From Psoroptes ovis (lineage: Eukaryota > Arthropoda > Arachnida > Sarcoptiformes > Psoroptidae), in contig PQWQ01000002.1 in assembly GCA_002943765.1 (NCBI GenBank), positions 3,844,001 to 3,908,000 on the forward strand: a stretch of 64,000 nucleotides of DNA, written 5' to 3'. The position numbers were made by a program, and so were the translations under genes. The notes beneath the pieces were generated by a model. It saw nothing but the letters and a program-made list of their open reading frames with translations. It was not told the DNA's origin and searched no databases. Every line of letters begins with the position of its first letter. Position 1 is the stretch's first letter. This document shows, one piece after another, positions 22,957 through 33,223 of the stretch.

Positions 22957-23091
22957 ATTTTCTTTCAAGTCATTCAAATTTGAATTCTCTTTCAGTGATT
23001 TTCCTCTTTGGAATTTCATCATCATAACTTTTGGTGTTCATTTGTTTTCATAACTTTGTGTTTTTTTTTCATTTTCTGTGAATTTTTCAAA

Positions 23092-23483
23092 ATGTTTTTG
23101 ATATTTTTTATAATGATTTCTGCCATAAATTTCATTTCGGCAGGTTTGTTTACATCTAATAATCGTTACAAATCGCATTCTAATTGTTCTTTGTTTGATA
23201 GATAAACCAGAATTACTATCCTTGAAAAATCAGTATGAAGTAATAGATAAATCTACATTCACTGTGGTTTGTAGCTTGACATCTGGTAAATCTGTATTTT
23301 TTGAATGGTTAAAAGATGGTCAAAAATTACCTTCATTATCGAACAATATTCGTATCGATAATAATAATGATTATTCATTATTATCTATCAAGAATACATC
23401 CCTGAATGATTCAGGAACATATGAATGTTTAGCTAAAAATCCATTTGGAACAACTTCAACATCAACAAAACTGATTATAAAAG
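23092..23483 (+). CDS. sDscam: sDscam variable cassette 20 (two-exon type)
   Basis: Leader exon 23092-23143 encodes MFLIFFIMISAINFISA, the shortest leader. A 58-bp intron leads to Ig exon 23202-23483, starting DKPELLSLKNQYEV. The core is VVCSLTSGKSVFFEWLKDG and GTYECLAKNPFGTT, ending LIIKG. Confidence 0.87.
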
Positions 23484-23534
23484 GTTGATTTTTTTACTTT
23501 TATTTTTAAAAATTAATTTTGATTGTTATTTCGG

Positions 23535-23550
23535 TTAAAACGTGGCGCTA
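23535..23550 (+). promoter_or_regulatory. CTCF-like cassette element 21
   Basis: The 16-mer is TTAAAACGTGGCGCTA, and the ATG of cassette 21 is 152 bp downstream. Confidence 0.76.
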
Positions 23551-23701
23551 AATTTGTTGATGATAATTTAAATGATTCATATTTGACTACTGTTGTCAGG
23601 TTGAAGTTAAGAATCAGTGATGACTAATTGTCTGTTTGTGCCAATGTTTATATGTGTGTTTTCAAATTTAAATTTAAATTTAATTTTTTCTTTTAAAAAA
23701 C

Positions 23702-24130
23702 ATGAATTATTTCTTAACTTGCTTATCATTAACTCATTTTGCCATTCTGTTTCTAATAACAAGCGTTTGTGCAGGTATAATACACGATGATTGTACTGCA
23801 ATTTTCAATCTCATAATTATCGTTTATCATTTCTTTTTTGACAAATAGAAAAGCCTAAATTAGCACCATCAATTCAAAATGTTGAATTATTAGAGAATTC
23901 AACTTATTTATTAATTTGTAATTTATTTTCCGGTACAAAACCAATATTTTTTGAATGGCAAAAAAATGGTTTAAAATTTACCGGAACAAAAAATATTCAT
24001 ATTGAAAATACTAATCATTATTCATCACTCTCAATGTCATCATTAACAGCTAATGATTCCGGAAATTATGAATGTTTAGCCAAAAATGTTTATGGTAGTG
24101 ATTCAATATTTACTAAATTCATTATAAAAG
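23702..24130 (+). CDS. sDscam: sDscam variable cassette 21 (two-exon type)
   Basis: Leader exon 23702-23774 encodes MNYFLTCLSLTHFAILFLIT and ends SVCAG. A 74-bp intron leads to Ig exon 23849-24130, starting EKPKLAPSIQNVEL. The core is LICNLFSGTKPIFFEWQKNG and GNYECLAKNVYGSD, ending FIIKG. Confidence 0.87.
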
Positions 24131-24211
24131 GTTGTATATGTGAAAAATAGTCATTTTTAATATATTTTTTTGAATTCTTATTCAAATTTGTTTTTGTATT
24201 GATATTCAATG

Positions 24212-24227
24212 GTAAGATGTGGCGCTA
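24212..24227 (+). promoter_or_regulatory. CTCF-like cassette element 22
   Basis: The 16-mer is GTAAGATGTGGCGCTA; the left part has drifted but the core is intact. The ATG of cassette 22 is 110 bp downstream. Confidence 0.74.
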
Positions 24228-24336
24228 TTGTTGCAAAACAAGGGAAATGATTTCCTTATTTAGTTGTTGATTTAGCTTTTTTTAAAAAATTTTTGACTTG
24301 AAAATTCATTACTCGTTTGTTGTTACAACAGTGAAA

Positions 24337-24676
24337 ATGTTTTATTTGAAATTTATTGTGTTTTGTTCATTGATTTCGATCGCTCTTAGTAGTAAGCCGA
24401 AATTGATGCCATTCGGCGTCGATATTCATGAATTATTCGAAAACATAACTTATCCATTAACATGTGTACTAATTAGTGGCACTAAACCTATCTATTTTGA
24501 ATGGTATTATAATAATGAACGCATCAAAAATGAGCATTTCAAAAAAATTGATAATCAAGAAAAAATTTCAATATTAACATTATCAAATGTTCAAAAGTCT
24601 GACACGGGCAAATATGAATGTCGAGCTAAAAATCAATTTGGTCAAGATACAATGGTCACCAATATAATGGTTAAAG
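24337..24676 (+). CDS. sDscam: sDscam variable cassette 22 (single-exon type)
   Basis: Leader MFYLKFIVFCSLISIALSS continues without intron into KPKLMPFGVDIHELFE. The core is LTCVLISGTKPIYFEWYYNN and GKYECRAKNQFGQD. By sequence it belongs with cassettes 19-21, which keep the leader intron, so the intron was probably lost here independently of cassettes 3-17. An in-frame non-ATG extension upstream is not used here. Confidence 0.86.
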
Positions 24677-24730
24677 GTTTGATCTTTTTTTAAAATAGAA
24701 AAAATTATTTTGACCAATTTTGATCTGCAC

Positions 24731-24746
24731 TCAAAACGCGGCGCTA
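24731..24746 (+). promoter_or_regulatory. CTCF-like cassette element 23
   Basis: The 16-mer is TCAAAACGCGGCGCTA, and the ATG of cassette 23 is 111 bp downstream. It is the copy nearest the constant region. Confidence 0.74.
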
Positions 24747-24856
24747 TTTTGGCCATCATTTTTTTTAAATTTTCAAAAAATATTTTCAAACATTATTTTG
24801 ATGATAAGTATTCGTGTTCTGACTATGTGAGAACAAAATTCATTGATCAACGCAAA

Positions 24857-25223
24857 ATGCTTTCATTACATCGTAATTTGACCATTTCAATATTATTCTT
24901 GACTACATCCATCATATCCATATCATGTCAAAAAAATGTGGTTAAACCCATGTTAAATTCATGGATCGCTTTTATAACACAGACTGCTGGCTCTCGTTTT
25001 TTTCTTAATTGCGTTGCAATTTTGGGCGATTCACCGTTTGAATTTTATTGGATGAAAGATGGTCATGAAATTCATCCAGATGATCATGTGAAAATTCGTA
25101 AAGAAAATTTAATGTCAACTTTATTGATTGAAAATTTGATTTCAAAAGATGCAGGAAATTATTCATGTTCAGCTAAAAATCAAGGAGGCTTTGACAGCCA
25201 AAGTTCATATTTGAGTGTTCAAG
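24857..25223 (+). CDS. sDscam: sDscam variable cassette 23 (single-exon type)
   Basis: Leader MLSLHRNLTISILFLTTSII is followed by SISCQKNVVKPMLNSWI in one exon. The core is LNCVAILGDSPFEFYWMKDG and GNYSCSAKNQGGFD, ending LSVQG. It is the most divergent cassette and lies only 91 bp from the constant exon, comparable to the divergent C-type members at the 3' end of protocadherin clusters. Confidence 0.86.
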
Positions 25224-25314
25224 GTTGAAAAAAAGCAAAAGCATTTGAAAGCCACATTTTTGTTTTCAATTTCAATTTTTTCTCATCACTAATTTTACTT
25301 TGTTTTGTTTTCAG

Positions 25315-27502
25315 TACCGCCTAGCTGGATAAAAGAACCGAAAGATGTTAATCTTCGTATGGGTGAAGAATACTCTGTTGAATGCATAGCTGATGGCTTG
25401 CCTAAACCGAAAATAAAATGGATTACACCATCCGGTAAAACGATCGAAAATGAAGTATTAGATCTGAGTAAATTAATCAAAAATGAGAAGAATGGACGAC
25501 AGACATTGACGTTTGAGTGTATTGCTGATAATGGAATCGGTGAGGCGTTGCGTAAGAGTATAACTATTTCTTACAATGGTAAGATTTTTAGGATTTTTCA
25601 ACGTTATCATTCATCTCAATTATTTTCTCTCAAAGTACCTGCTCGATTCGATGAAAAATATAGTTCAATACAGGCCAAAAGAGGTGATGTAATCACCTTG
25701 AAATGTAATGCAACTGGTGATCGACCGATAACAATACGATGGTCCAAAGATGGAATAAAATCCGATCATTTAAGTCATCATCATTTTGAAATAACTGATT
25801 TTCCAACAAGTCAAGGTGTCGTTTCAGAATTATCCATTCGGCCAGTGCAGAAAAATGATGGCGGAATATATAAATGTGATGCTGAAAATGAACATGGACG
25901 CGATGATCGCACAATTAAATTGTTAGTTGTCGAAGAGCCAAGCCCACCTGTCAATGTGAAAATTAATGAAGTATGGTCACGATCAGCTAGTGTTTCATGG
26001 CGTCATTTGCAGAATGGAAATTCACCTGTGACACGTTATTTGATACAATATTGGCGCAAACAAAATGCACCGCATAGATTAAATGAAGTTAATGTCAGCA
26101 GTTCGCAGACTTCATATTTAATCAAAAATCTTAATCCTGGCATGTCCTATGAGTTGTCCATTATTGCTGAGAATGATGTTGGCCGAAGTGAACCATCTGA
26201 AACTGTGCCATTTTTTACCGGCGAAGAAGAACCAAGTGCACCGCCAAATGATATAAATGTTGAACCAAAAGGTCCGACAACTATTCGCATAACATGGCGT
26301 GCACCACCAAAAGAATTTTGGAATGGTATAATCAAAGGTTATTATGTTGGCTTTCGAAAAGCAGATGATTCGAATACAGCATATACATTGAAATCGATTG
26401 ATTCTAAATTCACTGAAACAAATCAAATCGAAAATGAAATTTATGAATATTTTCTCCGTGATTTATCACGCGGTACAGAATATGAAATTGTTATAAAAGC
26501 ATATAATATGGCTGGCAGTGGACCACAATCTCATATTTTATTAGCAAGAACATTAGATGGTGATTTACCATCAGCACAACATTTAATTGCAACAGAAACA
26601 ACGACCAATTCTATTTCATTACGATGGCATCAACGAGATAATCGTGAATCGATAGCACCAATCCTTAGTTATACATTACACTATCAGAAAGAAGGCGAAC
26701 CAAAATGGCACGAAATACCATTCAGTTCGTTAGCAACATCAGCACCGACAATTGATCAAACAACAATGCCAATTTATACATACACTTTGCTCAACCTAGA
26801 AAGTGGTGCACATTATCGTATATTTGTAACAGCGATCAATCGTTTTGGTTTTTCTGATCCAAGTAATATTGTCTATACTAAAACAATTGGAGGTTCGTTT
26901 TCTATAAAATTTAGAAAGAAAGTTTTTTAATTATTTTCAATAATTTCTACAACATAGAACGATTGAATTTTCAAGGAAAATTGATGAATTATTATTATGA
27001 AAGTCCATATTATATGCAACCAGAATTTACTATACCAATTCTGACTGCATTTGTTATTGTTGTAATTATTATGGTAATCGCATTTGTTTGGGTACGTCGT
27101 GCTAAACATCGTGCTGCAGCTCATAGTCGTAAGTTTATTCACGAAATGAATTTAGATTAATTTTCAAAATCATATAATTAAAATCATGTTATCTTAATGA
27201 AAATCAGTCATTTTAGATAGCGCAACATTAAGCAAACAATTCAGTGGCTATAATACAGCTCCTCGTTATGCAGATTTTGATAAAGTGAGCGGTAAACCAT
27301 TGATTATGACTGAACAAGGAAATATATTCCCAGCACCATATGCAACGATGCCAATGGATGATAGTTTAGCTCAGGTTTGAATTGATCAAATCAAATCCTA
27401 GAATATCTGACTTAATATTTTCTTTTTTTTCAAATGAATTTTCAACAGCAATGGCCTGGTGAAATGAAAAAAGATTCTCATATCTATGATCATCCGCAAT
27501 GA
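25315..27502 (+). CDS. sDscam: sDscam constant region: Ig2, Ig3, three FN3, TM, short tail
   Basis: Constant exons are 25315-25578 (Ig2, starts VPPSWIKEPKDVNLRMG), 25636-26892 (Ig3 then three FN3 domains), 26958-27128 (membrane helix IPILTAFVIVVIIMVIAFVW followed by RRAKHRAA), 27217-27374 and 27449-27502 (tail ending HIYDHPQ, TGA). The first exon opens in phase 1 and accepts every variable cassette. FN3 segments with EEPSAPPNDINVEPKGPTTI and GYYVGFRKAD are typical of Dscam. The cytoplasmic tail is only about 75-80 residues, far shorter than in canonical Dscam, with tyrosines in PRYADF, APYATM and HIYDHP. Canonical Dscam has ten Ig and six FN3 domains, so this is the shortened form. Confidence 0.93.
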
Positions 27503-28876
27503 ATTGAATTGAATCGACGAAAAGAAAAAAAATCAACGGATTGGCAATACTCAAATTTTTTTTGAAATAAACAAACAAATTCCATTAGCTTTAGATTAAA
27601 TAAATTTAACACAATCTACACAATAACCAAATACACCATCATTTTTTCTTTTTGTGTCAAATTATCAAATTTTAGATAGAATAATTGTGCCACTTTTCAA
27701 TATACAAAATACTTGAAATACTCAATATTATTATTAAATAATACTTCTAATTATTATTAATATCCTTACACCACACCCGAATATTTTTCCTTTGATTCTT
27801 TGTATCTTTCTATATATCAAGCAGAAAAAATGAATGATGTTACTATTCTTCATGAAATTCTTCCAAGCATCTTTATTATCATCATTAACTCTATCGATTT
27901 CAATATAGAAATTCAAAAATTTATTTGATTTTTTTCTCAAATCTTTTCATATAAACAGGAATCTCTAGTGTTTCATCAATTATAGTCACAAGAACTAAAA
28001 ACACTATTGATCTCATTTGGCAGGCTGATTATGATTTCAATTCTATTCAATTAGTTGTGATTTTTATTTTAATCTTTTTTTCTTTGAATAAAAATAATGA
28101 AATTTTGAAAAATAGTCTTTTTATCATTTTTTTCGCGAAAAATTTTGCATGATAGAACAATGATTCGGATTTGAAAGAGAAAGAATAAGCCCTCTGGAAA
28201 AAAGGACAATGTAAACGAACCATGACATATGGTTATCGTGCAATTATATATAACTAGGGGCTATATCAGGTTTTGGAAATTTATTGTCAAATCGAAAAAA
28301 AATACAATGAAGTCATTGTATTGCAAGAATGACTCATACGAGTTTATACACTGCAACCATTAATAATCAATGAGAAATTTGATTTCAATTAGTTTAATTG
28401 AATGAACAATTGAAATTAGACATTTTTGTTGATCAAAAATTTTAAATCGATCCTGTTTTACCCCTGAATTCACCTCGAAATAATCGGAAAAATTTAACAT
28501 TTTTCACATTTTCTTAAAAGATGAATGATGGATGAAACTAGTAATGTATGAAATGGGCAAAAATTTTAAAAGGACCAAAAAAACCAAAACAAGCCGAAAA
28601 AATAAAAAAATAAATAAACAAAAAAGTTCGACATGCGCATTGTTTATGAGCATAGTAAAAAAATTCAACACCAGAGACCACCACCTTCTGGACCATTGTT
28701 TTAAATAGAGGCCAAAATTTGACCTAATTTTTCATCAATTCTATAATATAATAATCCCTTCAATTTTCATCAAAAGATTCGATCATCACAATACATTAAT
28801 TAAAAGAAATATGAGCACTTGGAATAGATTGAAAAATTTTATTGAAAAACATTTTATTATTGATTATTATACACTT
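27503..28876. other. Intergenic region between sDscam and NELF-E 3' ends
   Basis: This convergent AT-rich region of 1.37 kb carries several AATAAA hexamers near 27566-27600. No exon-like frame and no forward or reverse copy of the GGCGCT core is visible. A long-range enhancer for the array could lie here, but nothing in the sequence shows one. Confidence 0.5.
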
Positions 28877-29883
28877 TCAAACGGTTTCATATATATCATC
28901 ATCATCATAACTAATCATTGTTCTTTCTTTTGAATTATCCACAGAATCACCAGCATTCGATGCAATAGCTGACCAAGCTTCAGGTGCTGACAATGAATCA
29001 TTGATATCTGCATTTTTATTTGATTTTTCTGGATTATATGACGGCTGGCGACGTGCTAAGCTAACTTTTAAATGTATTCCATTCATTGTTTTGCCATTCA
29101 TTTCATTGATGGCCATATTTGCAATATCGATCGAATCATATGTGACAAATCCACAACTGTTTAATATAAATTGAATTTAATTTTTTAAAATAAATAATAT
29201 ATTCAAAAAACATACTTTTTATTGGGCTCAGCTATTATATTCAGCACAGTGCCAAATGAACAGAATGCTAATCGAAGGAAATCCTCACTCATATTTTCGC
29301 CATGAACATAGATAGTATTGCCTTGCTGTGGATTATCTCGATTGACATAATTCACTTTGCCATCTCGTTTTTTCTCTCTGAATGCTTCTTCACGAGCAAT
29401 GGAATGTGGATCTCTTGTCATTACGAAACTTTCATATAATGGTTTTGAACGTTTGCTTTCAGATTCATCTAGTGAAAAGGGAAAAAATTGAAATCTTCAT
29501 CAAAAAATCAGTTGAATAAACAAACCATTTGGATCATCATCAGAATGGTTATTATGGAAAGGTAAATAGCCACCAGGTTTATCGGTGCCCGTGCAACGTT
29601 TACGTTCGTGTGCTTTGGATCGTTTGAATCCTGAATCTTGACGTTCTTTATTATCAGGAGGTTTGATTGCTTGAATTTTACCCGATTTCAACAATTTTTT
29701 CGCCACTTCTTTTGCATCTGTCTCACTATCTGGTGCACGTTTTATTGGCTGTTGCTGTTGTGGTTCTTGTTTAGGAGTTTTTAATTGCTGCAATAATTTC
29801 TTTTTCTTTTTCAATTTTTGATATTTTCTCTGCAAAGCTTGTTCTTCTTCAGTCAATTTTTGCGGAAGTTGTACGAAAGTCAT
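28877..29883 (-). CDS. NELFE: Negative elongation factor E (NELF-E)
   Basis: Three exons, 29883-29526, 29468-29216 and 29156-28877, give 296 residues. The N-terminus LTEEEQALQRKYQKLKKKKK and the motif KSGKIQAIKPP followed by DSGFKRSKAHE match NELF-E, the RNA-binding subunit of the complex that holds RNA polymerase II at promoter-proximal pause sites. The C-terminal RRM spans the last two exons (NTIYVHGENMSEDFLRLAF, then GFVTYDS). The second intron falls inside the RNP1 motif. The protein is shorter than human NELF-E (380) because it lacks the RD repeat tract. It ends acidic (SYDDDDIYETV). Confidence 0.92.
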
Positions 29884-30168
29884 TTTAAATCAAAAAACAA
29901 AAATTTAAATTAAAAAAAAATGAAATATGAAAAATCAAAACAAATAAATTCCAGGAAAATTTCTCGAATCTGATTTTTCAGAAACTTTCTCTATTTTTCA
30001 AGATTCATCATTTGTTGCTGTCGTTATTAAATCATAAAAGGTAACTATTTTTAATTTATTTGTTGGAATTAATCATTTTTCATTTAAGCAAGCAAGATAT
30101 CCACAGTAAGTTACCATAAATATTATCGATAACTTAGAATTTTCATTCCGTCACAATACAAATAGACC
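29884..30168. promoter_or_regulatory. Divergent promoter region NELF-E / VPS25
   Basis: Only 285 bp separate the start codons of NELF-E (-) and VPS25 (+), so the two probably share a bidirectional promoter. No TATA box or other specific element was identified. Confidence 0.55.
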
Positions 30169-30693
30169 ATGTCAGATTATTGGCAATATGATTTTCCACC
30201 ATTCTTCACCATTCAACCAAATGATGAAACAAGACGTTTACAAATGAATGTTTGGTGTGAAATAATATTAGATTATTGTAGAAAAAATAAAATGTATGAA
30301 TTAAACATTACAGAATCGTTAGGACAACCACCATTTCGAAATGATAAAATTGGCAGAAATTTAACAGAAGAAAGTTTGCATACCATATTAGATGAAATGG
30401 TTAAACGAAAACGTGCTGAATGGATCAACAATGATGATGTGAATAAACAATGTTTGATATATTGGTATCGTGTAGATGAATGGGCTGATATTATCGAGAG
30501 ATGGGTCAATGATAAAGCATTAAATGGTACCATGTGTACATTCTATGAAATAACACAGGATGATGATCGTTCTGATGAACAATTACTAGGACTGGATGAA
30601 AGAATTTTGATGAAAGCATTGAAATTATTAGAAAAAGATGGTAAAGCTGTCATTGTTGAAATTGATGGTTCTCATGGTGTTAAATTTTTATGA
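30169..30693 (+). CDS. VPS25: ESCRT-II subunit VPS25
   Basis: This single-exon gene encodes 174 residues, close to the 176 of human VPS25. The N-terminal PPFFTIQPND is the conserved segment through which VPS25 binds VPS22/VPS36. It is followed by two winged-helix domains (LQMNVWCEIILDYCRKNK; WINNDDVNKQCLIYW; KALNGTMCTFYEI). ESCRT-II acts on endosomal membranes and recruits ESCRT-III through the second winged helix to form multivesicular bodies. The start is the first ATG after an in-frame-free upstream stretch and gives the expected N-terminus MSDYWQYDFPPF. Confidence 0.95.
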   Translation: MSDYWQYDFPPFFTIQPNDETRRLQMNVWCEIILDYCRKNKMYELNITESLGQPPFRNDKIGRNLTEESLHTILDEMVKRKRAEWINNDDVNKQCLIYWYRVDEWADIIERWVNDKALNGTMCTFYEITQDDDRSDEQLLGLDERILMKALKLLEKDGKAVIVEIDGSHGVKFL

Positions 30694-31221
30694 ATAAAAT
30701 CATTAAAAATCAAAAATATTGAAAATTTATTAATTTACAAAACTTTAAAAGTCAAATAAAAATAAAATCTATTGATTATTGACGAATTATTCTATACGAA
30801 TATGATAGAATTGATTTCAATAATATAATTCTCAATGAATTATAATTGAATCTATTACAATAAAAAAATTATTCATCAAATCAAATCAGAATTTAATTTC
30901 ATTCATAAACATTATTACACGTTGAATGAATGTTGTTTTTATTTATTGTTGTTGACTTAAGCTTTCTGTTTTGTTTTCTACTGTCCTAAAAATCTTATAA
31001 TTTTCAACATATGAATGAAATCGACCTGTGAGAATACATTTTCATTTATTATATTTTCATTATCATTTTCATTGAATAAAATTTTGAGTGCGAAAATCAG
31101 TAGAAAATAAGAAAGCTGTATAAGGTGTTCATCATATGATGATTTTTGTTTTGTTTACCTTTTTTTACTGTCCACCATAAATTTTCAATTGGATATTTAT
31201 GCAATAAATAATGATTAAATA
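30694..31221. other. Intergenic region VPS25 / TTC17
   Basis: About 530 bp of AT-rich sequence with an AATAAA near 30760. No RNA gene or conserved frame is seen. Confidence 0.5.
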
Positions 31222-33223
31222 ATGAAAATTATTCATATTGATCAAAGTTTCTTTACATATTTTTTGATGATATTTCATGTTACAAAAGCATCAACACATT
31301 GGATTGTAACTGAAGATGGAAAAATTCGCACTCAGGTATGTTTGTTTTTTTTCTAAGTTCAAAATCACAATTTCTAAATCAATTTTAATTGAAGGAAGAT
31401 TCAATTTTTCAAATGCGACGACCATATGATCTTATGTCATTGTTACAGCAAGAAAAAAGAGCTGAAACGTTTGCTAAAATTAAAACACAATTAATGGCTC
31501 AAAAAGAAGAAATTGAATCAGAAAATTGTTAGTATCTCCTATATAAAAATAATGATATATTTTATAAATTTTCAACTTTGTTTTTTCGCCAATTTAAATT
31601 CAGTTGAAAATCATGAAGATGTCGAACAATTAGTTTATTCAACGAATTCCGATTGTTTAAAAGCTAAAAAACCATTGATTCAATTTGATTTATATGTTGG
31701 TACATTGATATTTTCATATCCGAGAAATGATCGTTCATCATTTCCTACAAAATTTCCGACGAAAATGTTTCACAATCATCAGCTTGACAGAAAATTAAAT
31801 GAAAACGAACTTTATCTAAGTTCAAAAAATAGAAATTGGAATATATTGAGCAGTTCTAATACTAGTTCGAAAATTGGTTTCAAAAATGAAAATACCAATG
31901 ATAATACAAATGATCTGACTGATTCTGACAATGATAATAATGACGATAATCCTCAATCGATAGATTCACCAAATTGTAGTGACTATCCATTGAATGAATT
32001 TTCAATGACATCTTTCGAGCATTTACCGGTTAGTCTTATTATTCTCTATCTATGCCTTTAATATAATCTTTTTTCAATCATCAAGTCTGTAAGATCACGA
32101 AAAAATTTGAAAATGGAAGCTGAAGCAGAAATTTTACGTCATTTAGGCAAATGGAAATCATATCAATCGTTTGGTAAAGATATATCGGATGGATTGAAAC
32201 AGAATTCAAGTTCTTGGATATTATATACATTAGCATCATTTTATTGGCGTGGAATTGGTCAAGCTGAAAATGCCATCGAATGTGTACGCCGTGCACTCCA
32301 TTCTAGTCCAAATGAATATCGATCAATACCATTACTATCATTAGCAACAATACTTCATCGTTCTCGTAGTTATGATGAAGCCGTTATTGTATTACATGGA
32401 ATCATTGATATGGCGCCTGAAATTCCACATTCACATTATATTCTTGCTAATATTTACACAGTCATGACTGATTATAATAAATCAGTTATTTGTTTGGATA
32501 ATGTTTTGAAACTATGTCCCAATTTTTCGGAGGCAAAATTGCGTAAATATGCTATTAAATGTCATATTAGTGTTGAGAATGCATTGAAAACACAACACGA
32601 GTAAGTTTCCTTAATTTTTACTATTATTTTTTATCTTATATATTTGTCTTTTTTTTAAAAGCAATTTGCAAAAAACATTGGATGATTTAAAAGATTATCA
32701 AAAACAACAAGAATTATGGATTAATTATCATCAAAAATTGCGATCAGAACAAGCTCTTCCGAATGTACAATTAGAACACCGTCTTCATTATCGCGAATTT
32801 AAAATTCGTCAAAAATTAGATGATGATAATTTTTTCAAAGATAATTCAAAACAAAAAAATGATGATAATATAAAAGTGGCTAAAATTCAGATGAAATTCG
32901 GAGAATCTGGTGAAAAATTATTCGATTATACTTTTGAAATGGATGAACCATTATCGGAAGAATCATCATTATCTCAAAAAATCAATGATCCTGAAATAGA
33001 AAGATCGAATAGGATAAAGAAATTAATATCTAAATCAAAAAATGGTCCTAATACTATTGATGATGATGATCATGATGATGATGGTAATCAAGTTGATAAA
33101 GATGATAATATTGATCAAAATGATGAAATTGAGACAAATGAAGAATGTTCATCTTCTTCAACATCATCTGATTCAAGACCCATTCTATTACCGGTAACTT
33201 TCGTGTTACCACCATCCGATTAA
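31222..33223 (+). CDS. TTC17: TTC17-like protein, N-terminal half only
   Basis: Five exons, 31222-31335, 31395-31527, 31604-32028, 32086-32600 and 32662-33223, give 582 residues. A signal-like N-terminus is followed by THWIVTEDGKIRTQ, the DCLKAKKPL block, the first TPR cluster (SSWILYTLASFYWRGIG; SIPLLSLATILHRS; HYILANIYTVMTDYNKSV) and LQKTLDDLKDYQKQQ. All match the order of human TTC17, a protein linked to ciliogenesis and actin. The human protein has 1,141 residues with a second TPR cluster at the C-terminus, and I find no counterpart downstream. The last exon ends in an acidic, Ser-rich tail. A GT at 33194 could be a donor, but no matching downstream exon was recognised. Confidence 0.85.

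Larger units (their letters stand above)
11530..27502 (+). other. sDscam: sDscam locus: 23 alternative 5' cassettes plus one constant region
   Basis: The locus has 23 consecutive variable cassettes, each with its own upstream element, ATG, hydrophobic leader and one Ig domain, and each ending at a donor of form G|GT in phase 1. The only suitable downstream acceptor in the same phase is at 25314/25315, start of the constant exons. A transcript would therefore be one variable Ig plus constant Ig, Ig, FN3, FN3, FN3, TM and a short tail, about 750 residues. This matches the chelicerate shortened Dscam of the alpha type (one variable Ig). In those genes choice is made by alternative promoters rather than by mutually exclusive internal splicing, a logic like clustered protocadherins. 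Isoform diversity at this locus is 22 intact cassettes plus one frameshifted copy. Confidence 0.92.

Noticed and set aside
11530..24746. Regularly spaced short repeat resembling a CRISPR array or satellite
   Set aside because: Spacing is about 0.4-0.9 kb with protein-coding Ig cassettes between copies; the genome is eukaryotic and the repeat is tied to start codons.
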